Source of the DNA: Sinorhizobium sojae CCBAU 05684 | Lineage (GTDB): Bacteria > Pseudomonadota > Alphaproteobacteria > Rhizobiales > Rhizobiaceae | Reading direction: 5' to 3' | DNA: 64,000 nt | NCBI RefSeq assembly: GCF_002288525.1 | Contig: NZ_CP023067.1 | Coordinates: 1,550,001 to 1,614,000, forward strand | Shown: positions 10,151 to 20,496 of the stretch, one piece after another | Numbering within the stretch: position 1 is the stretch's first letter | Layout: every line of letters begins with the position of its first letter | The notes under the pieces: model-generated | What the model was told of the DNA's origin: nothing | The model's database searches: none | What the model saw: only the letters and a program-made list of their open reading frames with translations | Program-made: the position numbers and the translations under genes

Positions 10151-11404
10151 ATGTCCGAGTTCAAGTCCGATTTTCTTCGCACCCTCAGCGAGCGCGGTTT
10201 CATCCATCAGACATCGGATGACGCCGGTCTCGACGAGTTGTTCCGCAAGGAAACCGTGACTGCCTATATCGGCTTCGACCCGACGGCCCCGAGCCTGCAT
10301 GCGGGCGGTCTTATTCAGATCATGATGCTGCACTGGCTGCAGGCAACCGGCCATCGCCCCATTTCCCTGATGGGCGGAGGCACCGGCATGGTCGGCGACC
10401 CGTCCTTCAAGGACGAAGCGCGGCAATTGATGACCGTCGAGACGATCGAAAGCAACATCGCCTCGATCAAGCGCGTCTTCGCCAACTATCTCGATTACCA
10501 GAAGGGCCCCGATGCGGCGCTGATGATCAACAATGCGGAGTGGCTGCGCTCGCTCAACTACCTCGAATTCTTGCGCGACGTCGGCCGCTACTTCTCGGTC
10601 AACCGCATGCTTTCGTTCGACAGCGTGAAAACGAGGCTCGAGCGCGAGCACTCGCTCTCCTTCCTCGAATTCAATTACATGATCCTGCAGGCCTATGACT
10701 TCGTTGAGCTTAACAAGCGTTATGGCTGCCGCGTTCAGATGGGCGGCTCCGATCAGTGGGGCAACATCGTCAACGGCATCGATCTCGGCCATCGCATGGG
10801 AACGCCGCAGCTCTACGCCCTCACCTCGCCGCTGCTGACGACGGCATCTGGGGCGAAGATGGGCAAGTCGGTCAACGGCGCGGTCTGGCTCAATCCGGAC
10901 ATGCTCGGCCCCTACGAGTTCTGGCAATACTGGCGCAACACCGAGGATGCCGACGTGACGCGCTTCCTCAAGCTCTACACGACGCTGCCAATGTCCGAAA
11001 TCGCACGGCTGTCGCAGCTCGACGGCTCGGAGATCAACGAGGTGAAGAAGATCCTCGCGACCGAAGTCACCGCCATGCTGCATGGGCGCCCGGCCGCCGA
11101 ACAGGCCGCCGAAACGGCGCGCAAAACGTTCGAGGAAGGTGCGCTTGCCGAGAATCTGCCCTCAGTCGACGTCCCGGCCGCCGAGCTCGAGGCGGGCCTT
11201 GGCCTGTTGACCCTCATGGTGCGCGCCGGTCTCGCCACTTCGAACGGCGAAGCGCGGCGGCATGTCCAGGGTGGTGCCGTGCGGATCAACGACCAGCCGG
11301 TCAGCGATGAACGCCGGATCATCGGCAGCGCCGACGTCACCGGAGACGGCGTGATCAAGCTCTCGCTCGGCAAGAAGAAGCACATGCTGGTGCGGCCGGC
11401 CTGA
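10151..11404 (+). CDS. tyrS: Tyrosyl-tRNA synthetase
   Basis: 417 residues of class I aminoacyl-tRNA synthetase. It shows the HIGH-equivalent in [13 protein letters not shown], tyrosine-pocket residues around GGSDQWGN, the KMSKS-equivalent KMGKS and a C-terminal S4 RNA-binding domain ([25 protein letters not shown]). It charges tRNA-Tyr in the cytoplasm. It is divergent from anmK with about 156 bases between the starts. Confidence 0.97.
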   Translation: MSEFKSDFLRTLSERGFIHQTSDDAGLDELFRKETVTAYIGFDPTAPSLHAGGLIQIMMLHWLQATGHRPISLMGGGTGMVGDPSFKDEARQLMTVETIESNIASIKRVFANYLDYQKGPDAALMINNAEWLRSLNYLEFLRDVGRYFSVNRMLSFDSVKTRLEREHSLSFLEFNYMILQAYDFVELNKRYGCRVQMGGSDQWGNIVNGIDLGHRMGTPQLYALTSPLLTTASGAKMGKSVNGAVWLNPDMLGPYEFWQYWRNTEDADVTRFLKLYTTLPMSEIARLSQLDGSEINEVKKILATEVTAMLHGRPAAEQAAETARKTFEEGALAENLPSVDVPAAELEAGLGLLTLMVRAGLATSNGEARRHVQGGAVRINDQPVSDERRIIGSADVTGDGVIKLSLGKKKHMLVRPA

Positions 11405-11414
11405 GGGGCCGCCC

Positions 11415-14400
11415 TCACTGAAATTCAAATATGTTGCGGAAGACGCCGGGCGCGATGATCGACAGCGGGTTGATCAACAGGCTCGGCTGGTCGAACGGTC
11501 CGGTCAGTTTAAAGGTGATGCCGAGCAGGCCGCGGTCGCGGCCGTTGCCGAGCAAGGCGCCGATCAGCGGCAGCTCGCCAAAAAGCCGATTGAGGCCATA
11601 GGCGGGCATGAAGGTGCCCGTCATGTCCATTCGGCCGTTCGCGTCGCGGATCGTCCCCTGGAAAGTTGCACCCACATCGACGCCGCGCAGGACGCCGCCG
11701 TCGACCCGAATGACCCCGCGGTCCAAAAGGAGCTGCGCATAGCCGCGCTCGAAGCGAGCCGTGCTGACGTCGATATCCCGCCGCACGGCCTGATTGAGGC
11801 TGCGGCCGTCCTGCCCGGCCGGCGTCGAGACCATTGATTTAAGCTTCTGTTCCCCTATGAGCGAAAACTTTCTGAGGTCGACCGCGCCGCGCCAGGATCT
11901 GGCGCCGCGGTCGCGCAGCCTCAGGTTCAGGAGCCCGCCCCGCATATTGCGATATATGTCGGTGAAGCGGGCGAGCGCGCCCGCATCGCTTGTCGTCAGT
12001 TCGAGCGTATTATCGGCCCCCGCTTTCACCATCCTGGCGACCACTGCCTGGCCGCTTCCGGTGACCGCAGATAGGTCGACGTCGTCGATCTGCTGGCCGC
12101 GTGTCGAATAGGCGAAGTTCACATTAAAAAAGACCTCGCCGTTGAAGCCGGTGACCCGGTCGAGCCGCGCATTGATCTTCACGTTGCCGGCGTCGCCGGA
12201 GCTCGCGCCGCCCTTCGCCCGCGCCAGCGGTAGCCTGATATCCGCCGATGGACCGGTGAGGGCCACGGTGTATCCGCCCTTTCCGCGCTCGACGGCGACT
12301 GAAAAGTCGTCGCCGTGTGCGAGCCTGACACCATTAAGCCGTGCCGTGGCCAGACCGGCATCATCGACGCGCAGGTCGCCCGTCGCGCCGAAGCCGTCGC
12401 CCGCAATACGGAAATCGCTTATCTCCGTGATGCCGTCGGTCGCCTTCACGGTGAATTCCGCCTTGGCGGCAATACCGGCGCCCTTGCTCCACCCGATCCA
12501 GGGCAGCGACAGCGACGCCCCCGCGAGATCGGCCTTCACGGATTGGCTGCCGTCTTCGGCGAGCGAAACCTCGACCTTGGCCGGTCCCCCGACGATCCCG
12601 GACAGAGCGGGCGCGATTTTGCGCCGCGCGGCATCATCCAGCGTTCCGGAAATATCGCGCGTTCTCGTCACATTCGCAGCCGGGTCAACCGGTTCGGTGA
12701 GGGCGATCCGCATTTTCGCCCCATCGATCAAGGCATCCGCATCGAGGACCGCCTTGCTGTTGTCGATCCGCATCGCGCCGGTCAGGTTCTCAATGGTGCG
12801 ACCGGCCACGGGCCGATTGAGCGTGACGTCCTGAAGCCGCATCTCCGCCTGCCAAAGGGGGCGCGGCGGGTCCTGATCCATGATCAATCCGAACCGGGCC
12901 CCCACGAGCGCGGTCATCGGCCCTTTGAAATCCTCCGGCACGAAAGGCGTTTTCTGGAGCGCATGGATCGGCCTGTAGGCGACGAGCTCGGCGATGGCGT
13001 CGGCCTGGCCGCCCACTTCAATCTTCATCTCCGCCATCAGCGGCTTCATATGGACGTCGGGAATGACGAATTCCCCGCCGTTCAGGGTCACGGAGCGCCC
13101 CGAGGCGAAGTAGGCCACGCCTTTGCCGACCGCCACCGACATGCGCTCGCCGCTCAGCCGGAAGCTGCCGGAGGTATCGCGCAACGGCGGAATCTCGCCG
13201 GCGATGTTGATGCGCGTATCGTCGATCGCGAAATTTATGTTGAGCTCGTGCTCATCGAGCCTGAGGTCGCCCCCGCTCTCGGCGATGCGCCCCTCCGGAA
13301 TCGAGACCTCGATGCGCGCATCGGTAATCATGCCGCCGAAAAGATTGCCGATGGCCCATCGCCGCGCACCCTTGGCAATCCACCAGGGCCACAATTGCTT
13401 GATGGCAGTCGAATGCATCTGATCGCTCAGCGCAACGAAACTGATCTGCGGAGAGGTCTTGCCGAAGGCGGCCGAAAGCGAACCGGCCATTGAGCCCAGC
13501 GGGCTCGATATCATCAGGCGGTCAAAGATCAGCCGGTTTGTATCGGCCTCGAATCTCCCGTTCGCCTTGGCATCGAAGGTAAGCGGGCGCTCCTGCATGT
13601 CTTCCGGAGCGGAACTCGCATCCCTGAGAAGCAGGTCGACGGCGAACCCCCTCTTGCCGGCGTCGGAGACCTTGTCGAGATCGACCAAGGCGCCGGTGAA
13701 GGGAAAGGTCGACTGGCCGATCCTCACCATGGATGGCAGGATCTCCACCGAGGAGCGCTCGAAGTCATAGGAGATGTTCAGCTCCGATGGATTGAGTGCG
13801 GAGGTCAATCCGCCGGCATGGAAACGCCCCTCGGATGTCCTGACGGCGACTGCGAGCGTTGGCTTCGTGCCATCCGCGGCGCGCGTCGCCTTCAGGCTGA
13901 CGCCGGCGGCCGTGTCTATCCCGAAGGCGTCCTCGTTTCCCGATTTGCCGTGATAGAGGAAGGGCGTGAGTGGTACGTCCTCCAGGGCGGCTTCGATGGC
14001 GGTGATACGCCCGCCGTCGCCAAATGCGCGCGCCGCCAGATGCGTCCGTCTACCGTCCATTGCAACCGCGCCATCGACGCGGATGGAGCCATCCGGCTCG
14101 CGGCTGAAGGCCAACGATTCGACATGGATCGGTACGCTTCGAGCGCGCGCACCCGTCACCGACAGGCTGAAGTCGGAAAGCTGGATCGTTTGGGTTGCGC
14201 TGGTCGCCGTCAGCCGCGACATGCCGTCCACCTGTGTAAACAGCGCTTCGAGGGCAGTGCCGACATCGGCAATGCGAATCGCCGCGAGATTGACGGGTTC
14301 ACCACGCGGCAAGAGCCCGGTGTCGAGATCGCCCCCGTCCGCCTCGAGCCTGGATACTGCGATCCGGCCCATCAGCAACGCAAGCGGATCGAGTGCAATC

Positions 14401-14801
14401 GACACGGCCGCGAGCCTGACGACAGGACGCCCCGCCCCGCCCTCGTTCAGGGTCACTCCGCGTGCCTTGAGCGCGAGCGCGCCTCGAGCTGTCACACGGA
14501 GGACGGTGCTCTCGACCTCGGCGCTGTAGCTGGGGCCAAGCGCGCCGTTGAGAGCCTTGCGTGCGCGCGCGTTGAGGGGGCCATCGGCGAGCCCGCTTTC
14601 GACGACGGCGATGAGGGAGGCCATGATGAGGAAGAAGACAAGCGAAAAGCAAAGAAAGACCTTGCCGCACAGGCGCAGCGTGCCGCCGGACGACGGCGCG
14701 TGCACGATGACCGGATCATGGGCTTGCGCAGAGGGCAGCGCATGCAGCGCGACGATGTCTTCCTTGCGAAAGCAAATCCTTTCGCCGCGGATTTCGCTCA
14801 T
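11415..14801 (-). CDS. Large AsmA/YhdP-like envelope protein (DUF3971)
   Basis: 1128 residues with one N-terminal membrane helix (about residues 45-68, LCGKVFLCFSLVFFLIMASLIAVV) and a long, beta-rich body in which AsmA-type segments repeat. The C-terminal region with MDMTGTFMPAYGLNRLFGELPLIGALLG and a DQPSLLINPLSIIAPGVFR tail is typical of YhdP/DUF3971 proteins. Relatives bridge inner and outer membranes and move phospholipids. This role is inferred here. The start at 14801 has GGAG directly against the ATG, so a slightly later start is possible. It converges on tyrS, whose stop is 10 bases away. Confidence 0.85.
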   Translation of the reverse strand: MSEIRGERICFRKEDIVALHALPSAQAHDPVIVHAPSSGGTLRLCGKVFLCFSLVFFLIMASLIAVVESGLADGPLNARARKALNGALGPSYSAEVESTVLRVTARGALALKARGVTLNEGGAGRPVVRLAAVSIALDPLALLMGRIAVSRLEADGGDLDTGLLPRGEPVNLAAIRIADVGTALEALFTQVDGMSRLTATSATQTIQLSDFSLSVTGARARSVPIHVESLAFSREPDGSIRVDGAVAMDGRRTHLAARAFGDGGRITAIEAALEDVPLTPFLYHGKSGNEDAFGIDTAAGVSLKATRAADGTKPTLAVAVRTSEGRFHAGGLTSALNPSELNISYDFERSSVEILPSMVRIGQSTFPFTGALVDLDKVSDAGKRGFAVDLLLRDASSAPEDMQERPLTFDAKANGRFEADTNRLIFDRLMISSPLGSMAGSLSAAFGKTSPQISFVALSDQMHSTAIKQLWPWWIAKGARRWAIGNLFGGMITDARIEVSIPEGRIAESGGDLRLDEHELNINFAIDDTRINIAGEIPPLRDTSGSFRLSGERMSVAVGKGVAYFASGRSVTLNGGEFVIPDVHMKPLMAEMKIEVGGQADAIAELVAYRPIHALQKTPFVPEDFKGPMTALVGARFGLIMDQDPPRPLWQAEMRLQDVTLNRPVAGRTIENLTGAMRIDNSKAVLDADALIDGAKMRIALTEPVDPAANVTRTRDISGTLDDAARRKIAPALSGIVGGPAKVEVSLAEDGSQSVKADLAGASLSLPWIGWSKGAGIAAKAEFTVKATDGITEISDFRIAGDGFGATGDLRVDDAGLATARLNGVRLAHGDDFSVAVERGKGGYTVALTGPSADIRLPLARAKGGASSGDAGNVKINARLDRVTGFNGEVFFNVNFAYSTRGQQIDDVDLSAVTGSGQAVVARMVKAGADNTLELTTSDAGALARFTDIYRNMRGGLLNLRLRDRGARSWRGAVDLRKFSLIGEQKLKSMVSTPAGQDGRSLNQAVRRDIDVSTARFERGYAQLLLDRGVIRVDGGVLRGVDVGATFQGTIRDANGRMDMTGTFMPAYGLNRLFGELPLIGALLGNGRDRGLLGITFKLTGPFDQPSLLINPLSIIAPGVFRNIFEFQ

Positions 14802-15224
14802 CTCCGCAGGCGTCCTCCACGTGAATGGTGCATCGAGTTTCCCCTGTCATGCCCGATACTTGGCTCGCGCCGGGTCTGATTATGCGCAACTAGATCACAA
14901 TTCGCCGAACCCAACCACCATGCTTCGCTTCGCATGCTGTGGAAAGCGCGGTTCTGCCGCCCAGTTTCCGTGCGTCGAAGCGGCGACCATGGGTCATAAT
15001 GCAAGGACCCGTCGCGCGGCTGTCGAGAATCTGTCACAAGTCTACCGGGAGCCTCGAACGATCCACGTTAAGCCTGCGACGCCGTGGCTCATTCATCGGC
15101 CACGAATGGATTCGTCGAAGCGCTCAAAAAGTACCGCACGAACTATCCCCGGCCGGTTCCGTTCCGTGGCCTCATGCAGTACCTGGGGAATGTCCAGAAA
15201 ACTTGGCGTAAGAAAGGCTCAATC
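14802..15224. other. 423-base intergenic region, no gene seen
   Basis: This lies between the divergent YhdP-like gene and bcp. Short open frames here lack ribosome sites and recognisable motifs. It should hold the promoters of both neighbours, but no clear -35/-10 pair, RIME copy or terminator was found. Confidence 0.5.
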
Positions 15225-15701
15225 ATGGCACTATTGCGGTCCGGCGATGCCGCCCCGGATTTCGAGCTTCCCCGCGACGGTGGCGGCTCCCTTTCTCTCT
15301 CCGCTCTGCGCGGAAAGCCCGTCGTCCTCTTCTTCTACCCGAAGGACGACACCAAGGGCTGCACACAGGAGGCAATCGCCTTTTCGGGGCTTGCGGAGGA
15401 GTTCGCAGCAGCGGGCGTCGCGCTGCTCGGCATATCGCCAGATTCCGTCAAGAGCCACGATCGCTTCGTCAGCAAACACGACCTCACGGTCCCGCTTGCC
15501 GCGGATGAGGAAAAGGCGGTTCTCAATGCCTATGGCGTCTGGGTGGAAAAGAGCATGTATGGCCGCAAATATATGGGCGTCGAACGCACCACCTTTCTGA
15601 TCGATGCGCATGGCGCGATCAGATACGTCTGGGAAAAGGTGAAGGTGGCCGGCCATGCGGAGGAGGTTCTCGCCGCCGCAAAAGCCCTTGCCGATGCCTG
15701 A
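15225..15701 (+). CDS. bcp: Thiol peroxidase / peroxiredoxin of the BCP type
   Basis: 158 residues from the ATG at 15225 (MALLRSGDAAPDFELP), preceded by AAAGG. An upstream in-frame extension to 15084 is not conserved. The peroxidatic cysteine is C46 in FFYPKDDTKGCTQEA. The second cysteine that E. coli BCP has five residues later is absent, so this is probably a 1-Cys or distant-resolving type. It reduces hydroperoxides in the cytoplasm. A DUF455 gene follows after two bases. Confidence 0.9.
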   Translation: MALLRSGDAAPDFELPRDGGGSLSLSALRGKPVVLFFYPKDDTKGCTQEAIAFSGLAEEFAAAGVALLGISPDSVKSHDRFVSKHDLTVPLAADEEKAVLNAYGVWVEKSMYGRKYMGVERTTFLIDAHGAIRYVWEKVKVAGHAEEVLAAAKALADA

Positions 15702-15703
15702 CG

Positions 15704-16531
15704 ATGCCGACGCTCCCGCATTTCCATAGCTTGCGCGGTGCGGCCGTCGAAGCGATCCGGGCAGCGGATCTTGCCATCAAGACCGAGCTGGCCCAGGAGG
15801 CCCATCGGCGCTGGCAGGCGGGCACATTATCGTTGCGCTCGCCCCTCGACCGCTCCGTTCCGGCGCGCCCCGGTCGGCCGGAGAGGCCGATCCTGACGCC
15901 GCCGACGCAGGTCAAGCGGCGCTCTCTCGGCTCGCTGAAAGGACGCATCGCCCTCCTCCACGCGATCGCCCATATCGAACTGAACGCGGTCGACCTTGCG
16001 CTCGACATCGTCGCCCGTTTCGCCAGCGAGCCCGTCCCGCATTCCTTCTTCGATGGCTGGATGCGGGTCGCCTTCGAGGAAGCGAAGCATTTCCGCATGG
16101 TCCGGCAGAGACTGAACGGTCTCGGCGCCGACTACGGCGACCTGCCGGCGCATGACGGCCTCTGGCAGGCCGCCCACGATACGCGAAACGATTTGACGGC
16201 TCGACTCGCCATTGTGCCGCTCATTCTCGAGGCGCGCGGCCTCGACGTCACGCCGGCCCTGCAGGCGAAGATGCGCGAGACCGGCGACCACGAGAGTGCT
16301 GCCGTTCTCGACGTCATCTATGAAGACGAAAAGGGCCATGTTGCCGTTGGCGCCAAGTGGTTCCGCTTTCTCTGTGCCCGGCAGAAAAAGGACCCGGCCG
16401 CAACCTTCCAGGCGCTGGTGCGGACGAATTTCCGCGGTCCACTGAAAGCGCCCTTCAACGACATTGCGCGCGCCGAAGCCGGACTGACGCCCTCCTTCTA
16501 CAGATCAATGACGGCCTCGACCAACATCTGA
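15704..16531 (+). CDS. DUF455 ferritin-like protein
   Basis: 275 residues. Helix-rich, with paired HxE patterns that suggest a ferritin-like di-iron fold: LLHAIAHIELNAVDLALD, FEEAKHF, DVIYEDEKGHVAVG. DUF455 (COG2833) proteins are related to the tRNA hydroxylase MiaE but their substrate is not established. The ATG follows the bcp stop by two bases, so the two genes are probably co-translated, which fits a peroxide or iron-stress setting. Function remains unknown. Confidence 0.85.
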   Translation: MPTLPHFHSLRGAAVEAIRAADLAIKTELAQEAHRRWQAGTLSLRSPLDRSVPARPGRPERPILTPPTQVKRRSLGSLKGRIALLHAIAHIELNAVDLALDIVARFASEPVPHSFFDGWMRVAFEEAKHFRMVRQRLNGLGADYGDLPAHDGLWQAAHDTRNDLTARLAIVPLILEARGLDVTPALQAKMRETGDHESAAVLDVIYEDEKGHVAVGAKWFRFLCARQKKDPAATFQALVRTNFRGPLKAPFNDIARAEAGLTPSFYRSMTASTNI

Positions 16532-16622
16532 GATGGGGCGCATTCAAGGATTTGTTAACGCTAATAAAGTGTAATCGCCACGGGCAACGCGGATTATTTC
16601 GCATCTGGTGGGGGTTGAGTGA

Positions 16623-17981
16623 GTGTCTGTTCGTCCGGCAAACGGCGGCTTCGGGAAAAGATCGCGGAGCCACGTTCTGATTCTCGCAAGCGGCGACAAG
16701 GTCAGGCATGTGACCGTCCGTCCGTGGATGGTGGCCGTCGTCACATCCATTATCGGCGCTTTCGGCATCGGCTACCTGGCCGCGACCACCTATCTCGTGC
16801 TTCGCGATGATTTGATTGGCGGCACGATCGCCCGCCAGGCGCGTATGCAGCATGAATATGAGGACCGAATCACCGCGCTTCGGGCGCAGGTGGACCGGGT
16901 GACGAGCCGGCAATTGCTGGACCAGCAGGTCGTCGAGGAAAAAGTCGAAAAACTCCTGCAGCAGCAGCTCGAGATTTCATCGCGCAGCGGCAGACTGGGC
17001 GCCCTGAGCGGCGGCATCGCATCGGCCGAGCCGATCGGGCAGGATGCACCGCCGCCACACACGGAGCCGCCGGCTTATCAAGAGCGCGCCGGGGCCCAGG
17101 GCGGGCTCAAGGCGATCGAAAAGATCATGGGTGTTGCCGAGCCGAGCTTAGACGCGCCCCATGCTCGCGCGGCCCTCGCCTATGCGCCGATCACGACCGC
17201 GGCGGAGGCCGGAGAGACCACATCCGATCGGGTCGACCGGATTTTTTCCAAGGTGACGCTGTCCCTGAAAGGTGTCGAGCGCGACCAGATGGACCATATC
17301 CGACAACTGACGGACGGAGCACTTCAAGCATCCGAAACCATCAGATCCATCGTCGAGCGCACGGGTATCCTTCTGCCCGCTCATGAAACGGCCGACGTCT
17401 CATCCGCTGTTTTGAGAACGGGCGCTGTTTTGAGAACGGGCGAAGCGGCGGGGATCGGCGGGCCCTTTGTCGAGCCGCAAAAGGACGACGGATTCGACCA
17501 GTCCCTCGCCGCACTCGACAGTGCCCTTCTCGAACTGGAAGAGACCCGCGCCGCAGCCCGAAAGCTGCCGCTCGCAAGCCCGGCGCCGGCAAACGATATT
17601 ACCAGCAATTTCGGAAACCGGCTGGACCCGTTTTTCGGGCGGCTTGCGCTTCACGCCGGGATCGATTTCCGTGCGCAGACCGGCACGCGCATCCGCACTA
17701 CCGCGGCAGGAACGGTTAAGGCCGCAGGGCCGGCGGGGGGCTATGGCAACATGATCGAGATCGATCATGGCAACGGCGTATCGACGCGCTACGCGCATCT
17801 CGCGATTGTTCTGGTCAATGTCGGTGACCGTGTGAAGGCCGATCAGGTGATCGGCAAGTCCGGCAGCACCGGCCGCTCGACCGGTCCTCACCTTCACTAC
17901 GAGGTGCGGCTGAACGGCCAGGCCGTCGATCCAATGCGGTTCCTAAGGGCCGGGACAAAGCTCGCCGACTATATCGATTAA
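16623..17981 (+). CDS. M23 (LytM) peptidase with coiled coil
   Basis: 452 residues from a GTG. A membrane helix at about 40-60 is followed by a coiled coil (about 75-120) and a linker. The C-terminal M23 domain has intact zinc ligands: HAGIDF (about residue 344) and HLHYEVR (about residue 422). These enzymes cut peptidoglycan cross-links or activate amidases at the cell surface. The linker carries an exact 18-base in-frame tandem duplication (17406-17441) that repeats AVLRTG. It is a monocistronic gene between DUF455 and rhlE. Confidence 0.9.
   Translation: MSVRPANGGFGKRSRSHVLILASGDKVRHVTVRPWMVAVVTSIIGAFGIGYLAATTYLVLRDDLIGGTIARQARMQHEYEDRITALRAQVDRVTSRQLLDQQVVEEKVEKLLQQQLEISSRSGRLGALSGGIASAEPIGQDAPPPHTEPPAYQERAGAQGGLKAIEKIMGVAEPSLDAPHARAALAYAPITTAAEAGETTSDRVDRIFSKVTLSLKGVERDQMDHIRQLTDGALQASETIRSIVERTGILLPAHETADVSSAVLRTGAVLRTGEAAGIGGPFVEPQKDDGFDQSLAALDSALLELEETRAAARKLPLASPAPANDITSNFGNRLDPFFGRLALHAGIDFRAQTGTRIRTTAAGTVKAAGPAGGYGNMIEIDHGNGVSTRYAHLAIVLVNVGDRVKADQVIGKSGSTGRSTGPHLHYEVRLNGQAVDPMRFLRAGTKLADYID
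17406..17441 (+). repeat. 18-base in-frame tandem duplication
   Basis: GCTGTTTTGAGAACGGGC occurs twice in direct succession (17406-17423 and 17424-17441) inside the M23 peptidase gene, adding a second AVLRTG hexapeptide in the linker before the catalytic domain. The identity of the copies suggests a recent slippage event or an assembly artefact. Confidence 0.95.
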
Positions 17982-18143
17982 ATGGCGGCCGGTAGGGTCA
18001 AGGCTTGACCTGAAGTGGGGTAGATTTCCGTTTTATTGGCCGCCACCCACATCAACGTGCTGGATTTCTTGACTTTCGGCGACTTCCGTCTTATGAGCGC
18101 TGGCACGTGGTGGTGGTTTTTCATCGACCGACCTTATGTTCTA

Positions 18144-19670
<1,527 letters not shown>

Positions 19671-19681
19671 CCACCGGGCCC

Positions 19682-20089
19682 ATGGCTTTCCCCGGCACCG
19701 ATTTTCCAGGACTTGGATGTGGGCTTGCGGTACTGCGCGACGGCAAGATCCTGCTCTGCCGCCGCCTGAAGGCGCCGGAAGCGGGGCACTGGAGCATCGT
19801 CGGCGGCAAGGTCGACCATATGGAACGCGCGCAGGATGCCGCACGCCGCGAGGCGGAAGAGGAAAGCGGCCTTTCCATCCATTCAACGCGCTTTCTCTGC
19901 GTGAGCGAGCAGGTGATCGAAGCCGACCGCCAGCACTGGATCTCGCTGATCTACGCAACGGAAGATTTTTCCGGCGAGCCGCGCCTCACGGAACCGGACA
20001 AGTTGTCCGATATCGGCTGGTTCGACCTCTCCGCCCTGCCCCAGCCGCTGTCGCGCTTCGCGGCCGACGCCGTGCGGGCGCTCGGCTGA
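19682..20089 (+). CDS. Nudix hydrolase
   Basis: 135 residues with a complete Nudix box, GX5EX7REUXEEXGU, starting at GKVDHMERAQDAARREAEEES. It probably hydrolyses a nucleoside diphosphate derivative, and the pattern resembles MutT/ADP-ribose-type enzymes. Substrate unknown. It starts 11 bases after rhlE on the same strand, so probably co-transcribed. Confidence 0.88.
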   Translation: MAFPGTDFPGLGCGLAVLRDGKILLCRRLKAPEAGHWSIVGGKVDHMERAQDAARREAEEESGLSIHSTRFLCVSEQVIEADRQHWISLIYATEDFSGEPRLTEPDKLSDIGWFDLSALPQPLSRFAADAVRALG

Positions 20090-20174
20090 ACGCAACAGGT
20101 GGGATGAGGAACGGGGCGTTTCCGTCTATATCCCGCGCCTCGACGCTCCCCTCTGGCCTGCCGACCGTCTCCCC

Positions 20175-20492
20175 TCATTTTTTCGCCCTAAGGGCTGCGG
20201 CATAGGCCATCCGCACCCAGCGGCCCATCTCATCCGGATCGTCGAAGGCCGACTCGGGAATGCTCCAATAGGGCATCTTCACCGGCTTCCCCTTGCCGTC
20301 ATAGGTCCATTGCCGGCTGCCCGCCTCTTCGAGCTCCGGTGCCGTTTCGGCATCGCCCTTCAGCAGGATCTCGCCATCGACCTCGAGCGCAAGGATCACG
20401 CCCTGGAAATAGATGCCCTTGCCGCCAAACATGCGGCGGATCGTGACGGGTCCCAGCGTCTCGAACATGTCCTCGATCGCCGCATTGTCCAT
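20175..20492 (-). CDS. TfoX N-terminal-domain protein
   Basis: 105 residues of the TfoX/Sxy N-terminal family (FETLGPVTIRRMFGGKGIYFQG, then PYWSIPESAFDDPDEM). The full-length relative controls competence in Haemophilus, but short alphaproteobacterial members have no proven role. The ribosome site AAGGAG overlaps the stop of the upstream MoeA/MocA-like gene four bases away, so it is the last gene of the cox-type maturation operon by position. Confidence 0.85.
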   Translation of the reverse strand: MDNAAIEDMFETLGPVTIRRMFGGKGIYFQGVILALEVDGEILLKGDAETAPELEEAGSRQWTYDGKGKPVKMPYWSIPESAFDDPDEMGRWVRMAYAAALRAKK

Positions 20493-20496
20493 CGCT

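Noticed and set aside
9995-11083. The upstream extension of the anmK frame, giving a 747-residue protein
   Set aside because: The extension is antisense to tyrS and has no recognisable family. AnmK similarity begins just before GLMSGTS.
12315-13493. Long plus-strand frames opposite the YhdP-like gene
   Set aside because: Composition is Arg/His-rich and typical of antisense high-GC frames. The reverse strand encodes a coherent AsmA-like protein.
16532-16622. A TTAACGCTAATAAA sequence before the M23 peptidase gene as a CtrA box
   Set aside because: Only one TTAA half-site matches the TTAA-N7-TTAA consensus.
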